This document shows positions 21,733-33,172 of a DNA stretch of 64,000 nt, piece after piece. This DNA is from Apricaphanius iberus (lineage: Eukaryota; Chordata; Actinopteri; Cyprinodontiformes; Aphaniidae). Location: contig JAPXFQ010002858.1 in NCBI GenBank assembly GCA_028564705.1, positions 62,001 to 126,000 of the forward strand, read 5' to 3'. Every line of letters starts with the position of its first letter. Position 1 is the stretch's first letter. The translations under genes and the position numbers were made by a program. The notes beneath the pieces were generated by a model, which saw only the letters and a list, made by a program, of their open reading frames with translations, made no database searches and was not told where the DNA came from.

Positions 21733-22450
21733 TAGAGACAGGTTAGACAGGTAGCTATGAAGAGACAGTTTATTGTTAGTAAGGTAGAGTGTCAAAAACT
21801 AGGAAGAGATAGGAAGAAGTGGAGTAGCTAGGTAGATATAGATTAATGTAAGCCAGGTAGAGTGTTAGTAGCTAATTCTCCTACTAGGTAGGTTAATGTT
21901 AGTAGCTATGCTGCTTTAGACTAGGTTGTTGGAGGACATTATTAGAGTCAGTTCCTACTTTCTCTCCTACTTATCTGCAACTGCATGATGTGCTTTCAAT
22001 TCAAGCGCTAACCTGTTTTCTCTTAGTATCTTCCTACAGTAGGTGCTCCTGACCCGCCCTGCTTGACGACCCTGACTAAGATGGCATTCCAGTAGAGGAA
22101 TGTTCTCCACGTCCTGCTACCAACTTCTGCTTCTGCATCAGTTCTGTTGCTCTTTCTGTGTCTTAGCTGCCTTCTCCAAACCCCAGATGGTCTCTGCAGA
22201 TGACCGCTGATGCTGAGCCTGGTTCTGCTGGAGGTTTCTTCCTGTTAAAAGAGAGTTTTTCCTCTACACTTTCACTCCATGCTTGCTCAGTGCGAGGGAT
22301 TGCCGAGAAGTCACGACGCAATTTTCTGTGGTTATCTAATTCCTAAATTAAACATTGTATTGTAATAACTCTAATTGTAAAGTGCCTTGAGATGACATCT
22401 GTTGTGAAACGGCGTTATATAAATAAACTGAATTGAATTGAATTGAAACT
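21109..22450 (+). mobile_element. L2/Maui LINE, 5'-truncated, sense
   Basis: It joins the preceding LINE at about 21109 and runs through the RT C-terminus and the 3' UTR. The UTR includes blocks shared with the antisense copies at 18.8-19.3 and 62.0-62.5 kb. The element ends with AGTGCCTTGAGATGACATCT, GTTATATAAATAAACTGAA and the TTGAATTGAA tail near 22450. Confidence 0.85.
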
Positions 22451-22800
22451 GAATTGAACTGAATAACAGGAAGGTAATTAATTATGCATGCATGGCTGTA
22501 AGGAGGTTGGTCTTGGCAAAAGTTTGAATGAACCAATCATGTTTTGTGTACCATATGTAAAGTTAGGAGGGAGTTTCTCTAACTTTGTGTGAAAATATAA
22601 AACTAAATGTTTCTGTTATATACTTTGTCATTCCTTGGTAGGGGGACCCAGAGTGTGGGCAATTTATACCACTCTGCAAGCTAAATATTTGATCTGTTTT
22701 AAGGAACTCTGTGAACCAGTATTTGATTTCTTGCATTAAAATAAAATAAAATTAAATTACTCTCGTCTCTTCTCTGATAAAAATGAACACGCATGGAATT
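22451..22800. other. LTR-like unassigned segment
   Basis: This AT-rich stretch lies between the L2 end and the Gypsy remnant. It has features seen in retroviral-type LTRs (CCAATCATG at about 22530, TATAAAACT at about 22597, TTGGTAGGGGGACCC at about 22634). No paired LTR or TSD is visible, so this is only a resemblance. No gene is seen. Confidence 0.25.
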
Positions 22801-22804
22801 TATA

Positions 22805-24215
22805 GAGTTAAAAGATTAAAATCCCTTCAGTCTCTGTCAGAGGTGATATCTGAAGGAGGCTGAAACGTGCAACCCAGGTTGATAAAAACACCCGAGCTAC
22901 CACTGCAGATGTTGTCAATGCCAGCGGAACCACTTTTGGCCACCTGGTAGTGCAGTCGATCATGGTCAGCAGATGGGTGAAACCCTGCAATGGAGTCAGA
23001 GGGCCCACTAGATCTAAAAGCACATGATCGAACTAGCAACTGGTAATAAGAAATGGTTCCAGTGGAGCTTTAGTGTGCTTGTGAACCTTGGCATGCTGGC
23101 AGGGGACAAATGCTGCGGCCAAACCGGGCCAGACAAACTCAGCTGACTAGCTTTACTGAGGCTCCGACAACTGGACGGGAGAAGGAATGCAAGGCATCAA
23201 AAACACGGCGGCGCCACAAAGGAGGAACAAGAGGGCGGGGACAGCCAGTTGAGAGATCACAGAGGAGGGAAGGACCACTTTTGTACACCTTCCTCTCCAC
23301 CAGCTTAAGGCTGGTTGGCTCAGACTGCAGCCTGATAATGTCTGCATTGCCGCGCTGATCTGCACCCAGGGCTGAGAAATCAATGCCCACATAAACTGGT
23401 GGGATCAAGGCACTGGACAGGCAGTCAGCGACCAAGTTGGATTTTCCAGCCACAAGCTTAGTGTCTGTTTTATATCCTCAGAGAGCAGCAAGGTGGCGCT
23501 GTTGCCGTGCAGGCCAGGGGTCAGAAACCTTTAAAATGGCAAATACCAATGCCTTGTGGTAAACATAAGCAGTGAAAGTGCGGCCCTCGAGGAAAAAACG
23601 GAAATGCTGTGTAGCCAGGTAGAGAGCCAGCAACTCACTGACAAAAACACTGTATTTACACTCACTGTCGTGCAGCTGAAAAAGGCAAGCGGCTGTCAAA
23701 CCCCAACAACCTGCTGCTCTAACAGCACCCAAACCTCTACGTCAGAGGCATCCGTCGTCAGAGCAGCCTGCGCTAATGGAGAGGTGTGAGCCAGAAGGGC
23801 GAAATTGGCCAGCGTGGATTTAGCATTATCAAATGCTTGGAGACATTCGGTGGTCCAGTGGCCCTTTTCTGTTTAAGCGCACAGTAAAGCGGCTGCAGAA
23901 GCCATGCTGCTCTGGGAATAAAACGATTGTAAAAATCAACCATCCCCAGAAACTCCTGCAGGGCTTTTACTGTCAGTGGATGTGGGAAATTGGTGGTCAA
24001 AAAGTCAATGACCGGCAACCCGTGTTGGCATTTTGCTGGGTTGATGATCAGGCCGTGCACCGCGAAACGTTAAAAAACCTGACAGAGGTGCTACAAGTGC
24101 TGCTCAGCAGATCTGCTGGCCACCAAGATGTTGTCCAAATACACCAACACTTAATCCTTCAACCTCTAGAGAGTTTGAGCGGTGCCTTAAAGGGCCTATA
24201 TCATGCAAAATCAAG
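22805..24215 (-). pseudogene. Ty3/Gypsy retrotransposon pol remnant (RT end, RNase H, integrase)
   Basis: Minus-strand pieces in order (24.2 to 22.8 kb) match a fish Gypsy pol. They are the RT C-terminus (INPAKCQHGLPVIDFL, VKALQEFLGMVDFYNRFIP) and RNase H (LHDSECKYSVFVSELLALYL, HFRFFLEGRTFTAYV, a degraded DHK, SDPWPARQQRHLAAL). Next come the AGKSNLVADCLS linker and the integrase N-terminal part and core start (RRVFDALHS, DLVGPL, GFTHLLTMIDCTTRWP, STWVARF). Frameshifts and small deletions break it into at least four frames. gag, protease, the RT core, most of integrase and both LTRs are missing. It is an old, inactive fragment. Confidence 0.85.
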
Positions 24216-24390
24216 TTTTTAGAGTTTTCAACGATCTGGTAATGCAATTTTCTCATAACAACCCCACCAGAGTGTTGTTTGGCTTAATTCACGCATTTCT
24301 GACTTATCCGCCTAAGTTCTGTTCTCTGAGCAGCTGCCCCTCCCTCTCCCTAGAAAACGACTCAGTGTTCAACTAGTGACATCACTACAC
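24212..24390. repeat. Second copy of the dispersed repeat seen at 6.65 kb
   Basis: It opens TTAAAGGGCCTATATCATGC. It then carries CAACCCCACCAGAGTG and CTCTGAGCAGCTGCCCCTCC, shared with 6650-6760. The TTAA at its left edge would fit a TTAA-specific DNA transposon (piggyBac or Kolobok type), but no opposite end was identified. Confidence 0.4.
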
Positions 24391-25998
24391 CATGTCTAGT
24401 GGTAGAAAGAGTCCTGAAAATCTGTACTCTTGTATAAGTACTCTTACATTGCTAAAATATTACTCAGTTACAAGTAAAAGTACTAGTGTTGGAGAAATAC
24501 TCAAGTAAAAGTACAAAGTATTCATAAAAAATCTCCTCAAAGTATTAGTTCCTTTTAACGGCTGATGTCACCATCACTTCTCCAGACTAGGGCTGGAAAT
24601 TGTGTGTTTTCCTTTTGTAAGAACCGCGCAGACTGTCCGGCGGAGTGACCTCCTCAATAATCACTATTTTGAAACTCTAACCATCACTGCAGTGCAGCCT
24701 AGGGTTCGGTTAAATGAATGTTAACATAGAGCACTTCAATTCTATAACGAATTTACCTCATCTCCGCCTGTACGACAGGTCAGAATCCTACAGCCATTCA
24801 CTGTCTCACACCTAGTAGATGGACGTAGCCACCTTATTGGACTCTATAGGGATTTTAATGGATTTGTGTCGCTGGACCCTCGGACAATATAATCCCCAGA
24901 TAAATTGACAGCCATCCGCAGTCATGCATTCAGAAACACAACACCATAGTGGACACAAGCACCCGCTCAATGTCCGATCATACAGCCGATCTCTATCAGT
25001 GGGGCGCCTCTGCAACCTTAGACTTAATATGAGAACAGCTTACTCCCCTTCATTTATCTGCTTCAATGCTAAATTGTATCAGAGTAGCCGGATGGTCATC
25101 TTTTAAAGTGGCTGCATCAGCTTGATAGCTGCAAAGATTCAGACGATGGTCTACTTACTTTAAGAGTGGTGTCCCAGGCCAATCACGCGTGAGAGGCAAG
25201 GCGAAGGTGGCTCTCCTGTCCACCTATCTCTTAGTCTAAAATCCCTCTTAGTCTAAGCACTATTACCAGCTAGTCTACTATCGAAGGAGCCGTTACTGTC
25301 ACCTTGGATCCAGGTTCACGTACTTAAGTGGGGAAATCCCCACTGAGGCTGGCTTTCCGGGCCTACTCCTCAGTGAAAATATATAAGAGCCTTTATCAAA
25401 TGAACGACTTCAACTCAAAAGAACAAAATTTGATTATTTCATTTTAAACTAAAAAATAATTACAAATTACATGCAACTTAACAAAAGGAGTCACTCGTCA
25501 CACGGTCATAACAACACCAAACTCCTACAGCCTTCCATCTCATCTGCCATCTCTGATCTTCTCTGAGTTTCAGCGGTAAATATACATCACTAAGACAATA
25601 GGAGGACATGTCTTTTTTTTTTGACACATGCACAAAATAGACAGTTTCCACAGAATCAGCACATCAACATTGAACTTGTGGTTTCTTGTAGATGATTGAC
25701 TCTTCTCGAAATGATCTCTCTGAAAGTGTTACCTTATGACCTGCCAACTGAATGCAGTTTTCTTGATGCAGGTGTTACTTCAACGTGAGGTTTTTTATAC
25801 ATTTTCCCATTATTCAGAGGTGGTTGATCTTTTGGCTGCAACATTATAACCTTTCTCTGCACTTACAAATACATCTTGGTAAGAAGAGACAAAGCTACAT
25901 CCTTATCACACACCATCTCCACAGTTCAGCATCTAAGTTATTGCAAAATCTTTCTAAGGTACATTAGTTAACATATTTTATTTTGCAAGCACACTTAA

Positions 25999-27189
25999 CC
26001 CTCTAGGCTCCAAAGTCGCAATATTGCGACAAGCAACATTGCTGACTTTAACGAGACACAGCTGCAGATATGACCACTAAGTTAATTACTACTTTACGTC
26101 AGGAGATCGTGGACACGTGTACCTTTAATCTAGGACACATTTTTGGGTGTGTTACCATGGAAACTTTGGGAGTAAATCACCTTTTTATGCACCTCCGTGA
26201 GTGAGAGAGACAGCGTGCAGCTGCTGCGGTCACAGCATAACGAGAGCGAGTTTTAGAAAGATAAAACTTATGATGACGAGACGTCTGAGTTCCCCACCGG
26301 AAAGTATTGGCTTTTTCAGATTCTGAAGAGGAATATTTAGCCTCTGATCAAGATGTTTAGTTGTCCAAGGAAAAAGGAAGCGAAACTCAAGCATTGCACA
26401 GCAGCAGCCGGCTGGCCAGTCCCGTTCGCCATTACGATCCACAGCAGCAACAGGTGCGATGCGGTTCGTCACGTTCTCCCGCTGGGAGAAAGGTATGTGA
26501 TCGGGTAGCAGGGCGGTCATAACAACGCTAATCCAAAAGAAGCAGGAATGTAAAAATCTGTGGAAATAGTAACAGACGCGGTAAAAAAAAGCGTGAGAAA
26601 TCAGACTGATGATAAGCTGGTAAACAGCAGTAAAGTTCACTTTCCCGCTGCAAATGACGATGATGATGATGGGGAGGTATGAGGAAGAGTTTGATGATGA
26701 TCATCAATAGTGGATCAGACAATTTGATGAGCCTGTTGGTTATTTTGGAGATGGCTCTGTAAAATTCTGAGCCCAATAATTTCTATTCTGTTTTATGTAG
26801 TGGATAGACTAATTGAGGCTCATATCAAAGAAAATAAATAGATATTACCACCTATTCTTGAAAAAATGGCAATAAATAAAATAAAAAAAACATATGTAGA
26901 AAATACATAGGCCTATATATAAAAGAAAAATAATAATATTCAAAATAAAGTAAATTTTAAACTATGTAAAAAAACATAAGCCCATAAAATTGGCTCATTG
27001 GCATATGACTGATTTCATAATATGCTAATTAGATGTGTGAATTTGTTCCCATCACAAACTTTGGATCATGCTGAAGATTTTTCTCATTTACAGTATACCT
27101 TTATCTATAACCATATTAAAACTACAACATTTTCAACTTGTGATATCACAATTTAGTATTTTATTGAAAAAACCCAGCCGCCTAAAGAG
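25999..27189 (+). mobile_element. Internally deleted piggyBac element with TTAA duplication
   Basis: The element is bounded by TTAA at 25995-25998 and 27190-27193. The ends are CCCTCTAGGC and, inverted, CTCTTTAGGC (8 of 10 identical). A decayed N-terminal transposase stretch starts at about 26270 on the plus strand. It includes the acidic FSDSEEEYLASDQD typical of piggyBac-derived proteins, then stops and AT-rich DNA. At 1191 bp it has lost the catalytic domain. Identification rests on the TTAA duplication, the terminal sequence and the acidic motif together. Confidence 0.75.
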
Positions 27190-27527
27190 TTAATTATCAG
27201 ACTATATGTCCTCTTGGTTAAACACACATTATAATGAAGATAAAAGCATTTATGAAAGGCAGTTTATTAAAGAAACTTAAAACATAAATGGATATTTATT
27301 GCCCCCCTGGGTTTCCACAATCAGTTGCTCTAAATGCAGGTATGCACCATGAATTTGCCATACTAAGATCTCAGGAGACTCGACACTTTACCAAAAGTTA
27401 AAACACCAACAATCTGTTAAGCATTAATAATTGATAAGATACAAAACAAGTGTTTTTCCCCGGCTACGAAAATGCAGATAAAAGGTTTGGATATGAATTA
27501 AAATTGTACTCAGTACTCAACTATAAT

Positions 27528-27886
27528 CCATCCATCCATCTTCTTAACCGCTTATCCAATTCAGGGTCACGGGGCAGCTGGAGCCTATCCCAGCAATTAT
27601 CAGGCGTTAGGCAGGGTACACTCTGAACAGGACGCCAGTCTGTTGCACGGCCAACACAGAGAGACAGACAACCATTCACACTCACATTCATTCCTAGGGA
27701 CAATTTAGAGTGATCAATTCACCTATCATGCATGTTTTTGGACTGTGGGAGGAAGCCGGAGTACCTAGTTGAGGTACACGGGGAGAACATGCAAACTCCA
27801 TGCAGAAAGACCCTGGGCCGGGATACGAACCCACGACCTTCTTGCTGCAAGGCAACAGCGCTAACCACTGCGCCACCGTGCAGCCC
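27528..27886 (-). mobile_element. tRNA-derived SINE, full length, 12-bp target duplication
   Basis: Read on the minus strand it starts GGGCTGCACGGTGGCGCAGT, with a Pol III A box (TGGCGCAGTGG) and a B box (GGTTCGTATCC). It continues through the body common to this fish SINE family and ends in (GGAT)n. The 12-bp repeat CTCAACTATAAT flanks it exactly (27516-27527 and 27887-27898). The two Pol III boxes make the head look like a tRNA gene, but it is a SINE. Confidence 0.9.
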
Positions 27887-28029
27887 CTCAACTATAATAT
27901 TAAAAGTAATTTAGTAGATTACATGGATTAATGAATACTTAAGTACAAGTAAACGTACAGACTTGAAAATCTACTCATAATAGTACAAGTACCCCAAAAA
28001 CTACTTAATTACAGTAATCTGAGTATTTT

Positions 28030-29640
28030 TAATTACTTCCACCTCTGGTTATGTCAGACTAAAACAATAAAAATATAAAGTACAGTAGCCATCATAATAA
28101 AGAACAGTCATCTAGACATTTTGTCTATCTACCATATATGTAAAAAGGGTATATTAACAATAAGAAGGTTATTGCCATTCATAGTAACGGACACAGTGTA
28201 GGCTACAAAAACTCTTGTTTTGCTGTTTCCCTACACCAAGAACAATGTGATGTGCGTATACTGTATGTATGCATGTATCTACTTACATGGGCACCGTCAG
28301 GGCGGGGGAGGTTAGGACAATTCTGAGGGCCCGGCACAGACAGGAGGCCCTTTGAGGGCTATCAATATGTATTTCCTTGTGTAAGTTTCTTAAATGAAAT
28401 ATTTCATTTGATCTGTTAAAATAAGCAAATTATATATAGTTGGGATTCGATATAAAAAAAATCCTTCAATTATGTATGATATTATGATTTCACCCCTCTC
28501 CCTTACTGAATGGTATCGTCTGACACTGGCAGCGGCAAATGCGAAATGTGTACAGCACGCTTCACCTATGTGAACAATTCCGTCCCTTCACTGCTGTGGA
28601 AGATCTTTTCTGTCAAACTGATGGTCAATTTAGGTCAAAGTAGGATTATCTTCTAAAAGCCAGTGTTACAACTTTTCAGTTTTGTGTGTCAGCCGCTGTG
28701 AGATACATGAGGATGTATGGATGCTGACCTAGCCACGTTGCTACTGGATTGGTAAGTAATAAATGCTTGCTCCTGGGTTATTTGGGCATGATGATGCGAT
28801 ACACTGCCAGGAAAATTGTTTGATGGTTTACCAACTGACACACTGTCAGTTCTTTTGACTGTACTTATAAACTTGTTCAGAAGCGCTCCGTAGAGATTCC
28901 CACATGTGCTTCGGCTGTTGGCTCGGTCTTGCTGATATGTCGAGATGCAAAGAGTATAAACCACTGTATTTATGGTTGTTTATGCGTTTTGGTTCACTAT
29001 TTGGTTTCAGCACATTTCGTAGTGAGTTACCGCTACATTAAAGTGCGCATCCAAAGGGATGTTTTGGACTTAAATTAGTGCTAACTCATTAGCGGAATAG
29101 CTCTGTAGATCTTCACGTCATGGTGAGGTCATACAGTAGCTTTGCTCAAATTTTTTCCACGTTAGCTCAAGAACCCTCCTTTTTTTCTCTGTTAACTTAT
29201 AAATGCAGTCAAACATAAGATGTTATATTGACTACCAGTTGACCTTGCCTCTGTCAAAATGAGTTCTTGATCATTCTGAATAGTCAAATACACTTAAACA
29301 TTAGAATGTCCAAGGCAGTCATTTTGACCCTTTTGAAATATGCATATGAAATAACTTTGTCAAATTAAGTAATGAAGCCTTGTTGGTCCCTGACTTTTCC
29401 TAAAACTATGTGAATTTTAATAAAACTATTTTTAATATTTATCATGTGAATAATAATATAATCATTTCTACAAAGGATTTTGCGCTGTTTCAATTTAGTT
29501 TGCAAACATTCTGGATCAGATAATAGGAAAGTATTCTGTGGAGGGTGGTTGGCAGAGATGGATCATACTGTATTTGACAACGTAGAGGATTGTGTAGTAA
29601 CACAATTCCACGTCATCTTCAAGAGATGTACTGAAATCTC
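28030..29640. repeat. Diverged repeat with an inverted counterpart at 55.19-56.24 kb
   Basis: Two blocks, 28030-28260 and 29285-29640, match in inverse orientation the blocks at 55195-55450 and 55890-56240. Shared words include GCCATCATAATAAAGAACAG (28089), TCTAGACATTTTGTCTATCT (28112) and GGTTGGCAGAGATGGATCAT (29547). The order of the blocks is consistent with one larger mobile element present twice. The central 28300-29280 part differs and has no gene I recognise. Confidence 0.6.
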
Positions 29641-30099
29641 TGCAACAGCTCAAAGTAGTTTGTACAGTAGCTGGCAGAGGACTCTATCAGGAGTTGAGTA
29701 TAGTTTCACTTTTTTATTACAGTTAAAATATTTAAGTCTTCTCTGGTTTTAGTATCTTTAGTTTTAATCATTCCCAAAGATTTGACCTAATTTTAACTGG
29801 AACCCCATATAAGTCAGTTTGCTCCATATCATGTATTGACATAAGCTCACATTTTTAAAATGTAAATAGAATCCCAATGCTTTAGAAAATATTCAAATTT
29901 TGTTATTATTACCAAAGGGTTCTGGACAGTTTTTTCTTAAATCGTCTTCATCTTAAATATGTATTGATTATCAGAGCAATATACTCAGAAGTGTTTAAAA
30001 AAAATTTTGTTCATAAACATGCTGCAGGTGTCAGCACTACGAAATATGAAGCTGGATCGATGCATTGCCGACTGCAGCAGTAGAAGAAGAAAGCGGATT
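29641..30099. other. Unassigned sequence
   Basis: AT-rich DNA between the repeat and the hAT element. No coding or structural feature is recognised. Confidence 0.5.
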
Positions 30100-30824
30100 G
30101 CCTGGACTAGTGATGGGAAGACCGACTCTTTTTACCGACTCGGATCATTTACTTTCGAACATTAAATTGAACGAATCTTGAACGAATCATTTAGTTCATT
30201 TTAACAGCAGGTGGCGCTGTTGCCCTCTTGTGGACGTCGTAGTAAACAAGGCAGCGGTTCTCCAACGAATCATAATTCACAACCCCAAGTGACCCATTTA
30301 CCGACTCATTCCTGTTACTCTTAGCAACTAATTTCATTAGTAGAAATATTTATAGTTTATAATTAAATTTGTGGGGGGGGGGGACACCCAGTAAAAAAAC
30401 ATTTCTGCTCTGGACTGGAAGAAAAACCCTGAGTACAAAACTCACATCACGAGAATAGCTCATTAGTTCACAGTAGTATAGCTCTGCTAACATGCTAACA
30501 GCACATTGAGTTACTCACCCCTTCCTTTCCGAGAGCTAACCGAAGCTAGCTTGCAATGTCTGGTGCTGAATTGCTAGCGTGAATAAATCGCTCACTCCCG
30601 GCTCACAGCTCAATTCTCCACTACAATACAGAAGGCAACATGTTTTGTTTCACCTGACAATAAAAAACAAAATGCCACAAGCGATTCGAAAACCTAGGAA
30701 AGCATATACACACCACAATAAAGTTATTTGTGTCCACGCTGCCATCATTGTTTAACAACGCGACAGTGACTAGGTAGGTGTCACGTGACAAATGAACGAA
30801 TCTACTACTCCACACACAGTACAG

Positions 30825-30957
30825 CCTGAGCTGTGAACGATGAACGAGGAGATCCGTTCAGTCCGAACTATCGGTCACATTACAGCTCTACACCCTGAGC
30901 TGTGAACGATGAACGAGAAGATCCGTTCAGTCCGAACTGTTGGTCACATTACAGCTG
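30825..30957. repeat. 69-bp tandem repeat in the hAT subterminal region
   Basis: Two near-identical units begin CCTGAGCTGTGAACGATGAA at 30825 and at 30894. Each holds GATCCGTTCAGTCCGAACT and GGTCACATTACAGCT. The period is 69 bp. The units carry GAACGA words of the type spread through both element ends. Confidence 0.8.
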
Positions 30958-31369
30958 GGTAGAGGAAGAGTGAGTGTAAACTAATTTTGACAATTAGTGA
31001 TACAATTAAAACAAAAAGGAACAATTAATAAGTTCCCTATGTTTACATGGTGCTTTTATTGTGTACAAAATTTTACATTATTATTATTATTATTACTACT
31101 ATTATTGATTATGTTTGTTGTTATTATCATCATTATATATTTATTATTTAATCAATATGCTGATATAGTTTTCAAAAGTATTTATTTATAAACAAACATA
31201 TAACACACTTTACATTATATACACAACACGATACACTTCTAAGAGACATAAATAAAGTTAAATAGAAATAGTTAAATAGAAAAAGTTGAATAATAAAGTT
31301 CAGCTAAAACCAAACCAACAACAACAATATAGCATAATTAAAGTGACACAGGAATATTAAAGGCCTGCT

Positions 31370-33172
31370 CTAAGGCACGTTAGCATTCAGAAAAACAAGC
31401 TGGCGGACCTTGGATGGACTGAGCCTGTTCCGTCTGTCTGTAATGATCTGCCCAGTCTTTGAGAAAACTCTCTCACAGGGCACAGATGTGGCCACAATGC
31501 ATAGTCTTGTCTTCATCACCTCACACAGAGTTTTAAAGACAGGTGAGCACATCCTCCACCATGCCAGAGGATCTGATGAGCGGAATAGGAGTGGCTCTGC
31601 AAGGTAGGCCCGCATCTCCATCATGGCAGCAGTTGAGGTGCTTGAAGTGGCTGATGAAGTGGAAGCCAGTTATAATAAAACCAGTTATAATAGTGTCCTA
31701 TCACAAATCAATGTAATGCCTCTTTATTAACAGTAAGGATACAGTTAAAATCCATCATTAAAAATAAGTTTTCATTAAAATATTAATTTTGTGCTTATTA
31801 TGTGCATTTACATTTAGAGCAAAGTTAGTTTGGAGTCAAATTCAATTTATGTGTACACTCACTGACTTGTCTGATAAAAGTGATTCTAATCTAATATAAA
31901 CTAATCACTTTAACTACATACCTCTCAGCGCTCACTTCAACGGTGACCTCCTCAAAAAGTTTTAATGATGTCCGCTATTTCTTTGGCTATTTCCCATTCC
32001 TCTGTAGACAGTGTGGATAGGGGTGCATTGATAAGTGCGAGGGTGGAGATGACTGGATCTTTCACGTCAATGAACCTTTTCAACATATAATATGTGGAAT
32101 TCCACCTTGTAGCCACATCCTGCTTCAAGCGCAGTTGCTCCTGGCCCATCTGTTGCTGTGTGGCCTTCAGCTTGTCTGAAGCAACTGTGCTTCTGTGGAA
32201 GTATTCAACCACCGCTTTTATTTTCTGACTTGTGTCCTGAACCTCTCTAAGTGCAGCTCTCACAATCAGGTTTATAACATGGGCAAAGCAGGGTATGTGG
32301 TCCCAGTGCAGGTGGTCTCTCAGGGCTGCCACAATGTTGCTGGCATTGTCTGTGACACAAGCTACAACTTTGTCACTGACACCCCATTCATCTGCAACTC
32401 TCTTCAGCTCACTTGCCAAGTGAGCTGAAGTGTGTCTGTCTGTCAAGATAAAACAGTCAAGGAGATGGGAGGTCATTGCAAAATCCTGTACATAGTGGCA
32501 GGTCACAGACATGTAGCTCGTGGTTGTCACAGATGTCCAGCAGTCTGTTGTGAGGCATACAGCAGGAGCATTTTTGATTTTTTCCAATAACTCTGCTCTT
32601 ATCTTTTCATACAACTTAGGCAGTAGAGCTTGAGATAGGGTTTTCCTGCTTGGCAGAGTGTATGAAGGGTCCAGGGTCTTTGTAAATTCTTTGAAACCTT
32701 TGTCCTCAACAATGGAGAATGGTTGATAGTCTGAAGCTATCATTTTAACTAGTGCTTCATCCAGTTTGCTCTGCCTGAGTGGATCCATTGGCCTTGCAAC
32801 ATAAGTGCCCATGAGTGTTTGTTGTGGCCTCCGTGGTCCAACTGCTGCTTGGGTGGTGGTGGTGATGGGTGCTGCTGCTGGTGTACTGGATAATGCAGAA
32901 CCTCTAGTCATTGTTGCAGCAGCAGTGATTTGAGGTCCAGATGAAGTGCTACTGGTGGAGATATTTGCAGCTGCTGCAGTGGCTCCATCATCAATCTCTC
33001 CCCTCACTTGTGCTAACTGCACAGTTGGATGTCCCGTTTTAAGGTGTCTTCTCAAATTTGAAGTGCTTCCTCCTTGGGTTGACAAAATTCTTTTGCAAAT
33101 ATTGCATTTGGCTTTAGTGGCTGAAACTTCACTAAAGTGATTCCAAATGTCACTCCTTTTCCTTCCACTCAT
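31370..33172 (-). pseudogene. hAT transposase (ZBED1-like), broken
   Basis: Exon 1 starts at the ATG at 33172 and encodes a BED zinc finger (DIWNHFSEV, CNIC at residues 19-22, RRHLKTGH with HX4H) followed by a low-complexity Ala/Thr/Ser linker. The transposase core shows CLTTDCWTS, CVTDNASNIVAALRDHL, CFAHVINLIVRAAL and TRWNSTYYMLKRFID. After IADIIKTF a one-base excess in a T-run near 31955 throws the frame to a stop. The correct frame would reach EVTVEVSAER and then a GTATGT splice donor near 31928. The C-terminal dimerisation domain lies at 31670-31370 (SSDPLAWW, VPCERVFSKTGQIITDRRNR, LVFLNANV). Compared with family members of about 650 residues, roughly 150 residues between the exons are missing. 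It is therefore inactive. Confidence 0.85.

Larger units (their letters stand above)
24397..28047. mobile_element. Old hAT-like DNA transposon hosting later insertions
   Basis: The left end TAGTGGTAGAAAGAG and the inverted right end AGAGGTGGAAGTAATT are diverged versions of a common fish terminus. Both lie beside AAGTACT-rich subterminal sequence (24420-24545 and 27925-28030). The flanks ACCATGTC (24389-24396) and GTTATGTC (28048-28055) match at five of eight positions, a possible decayed 8-bp duplication. There is no transposase frame of its own. Inside are a piggyBac derivative, a SINE and about 1.4 kb (24600-25990) where I recognise nothing. Confidence 0.5.

Noticed and set aside
31952..33172. 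Domesticated ZBED1-type host gene on the minus strand
   Set aside because: The locus has exact hAT ends with an 8-bp duplication, a frameshift and a large internal loss, so it is a dead transposon copy.
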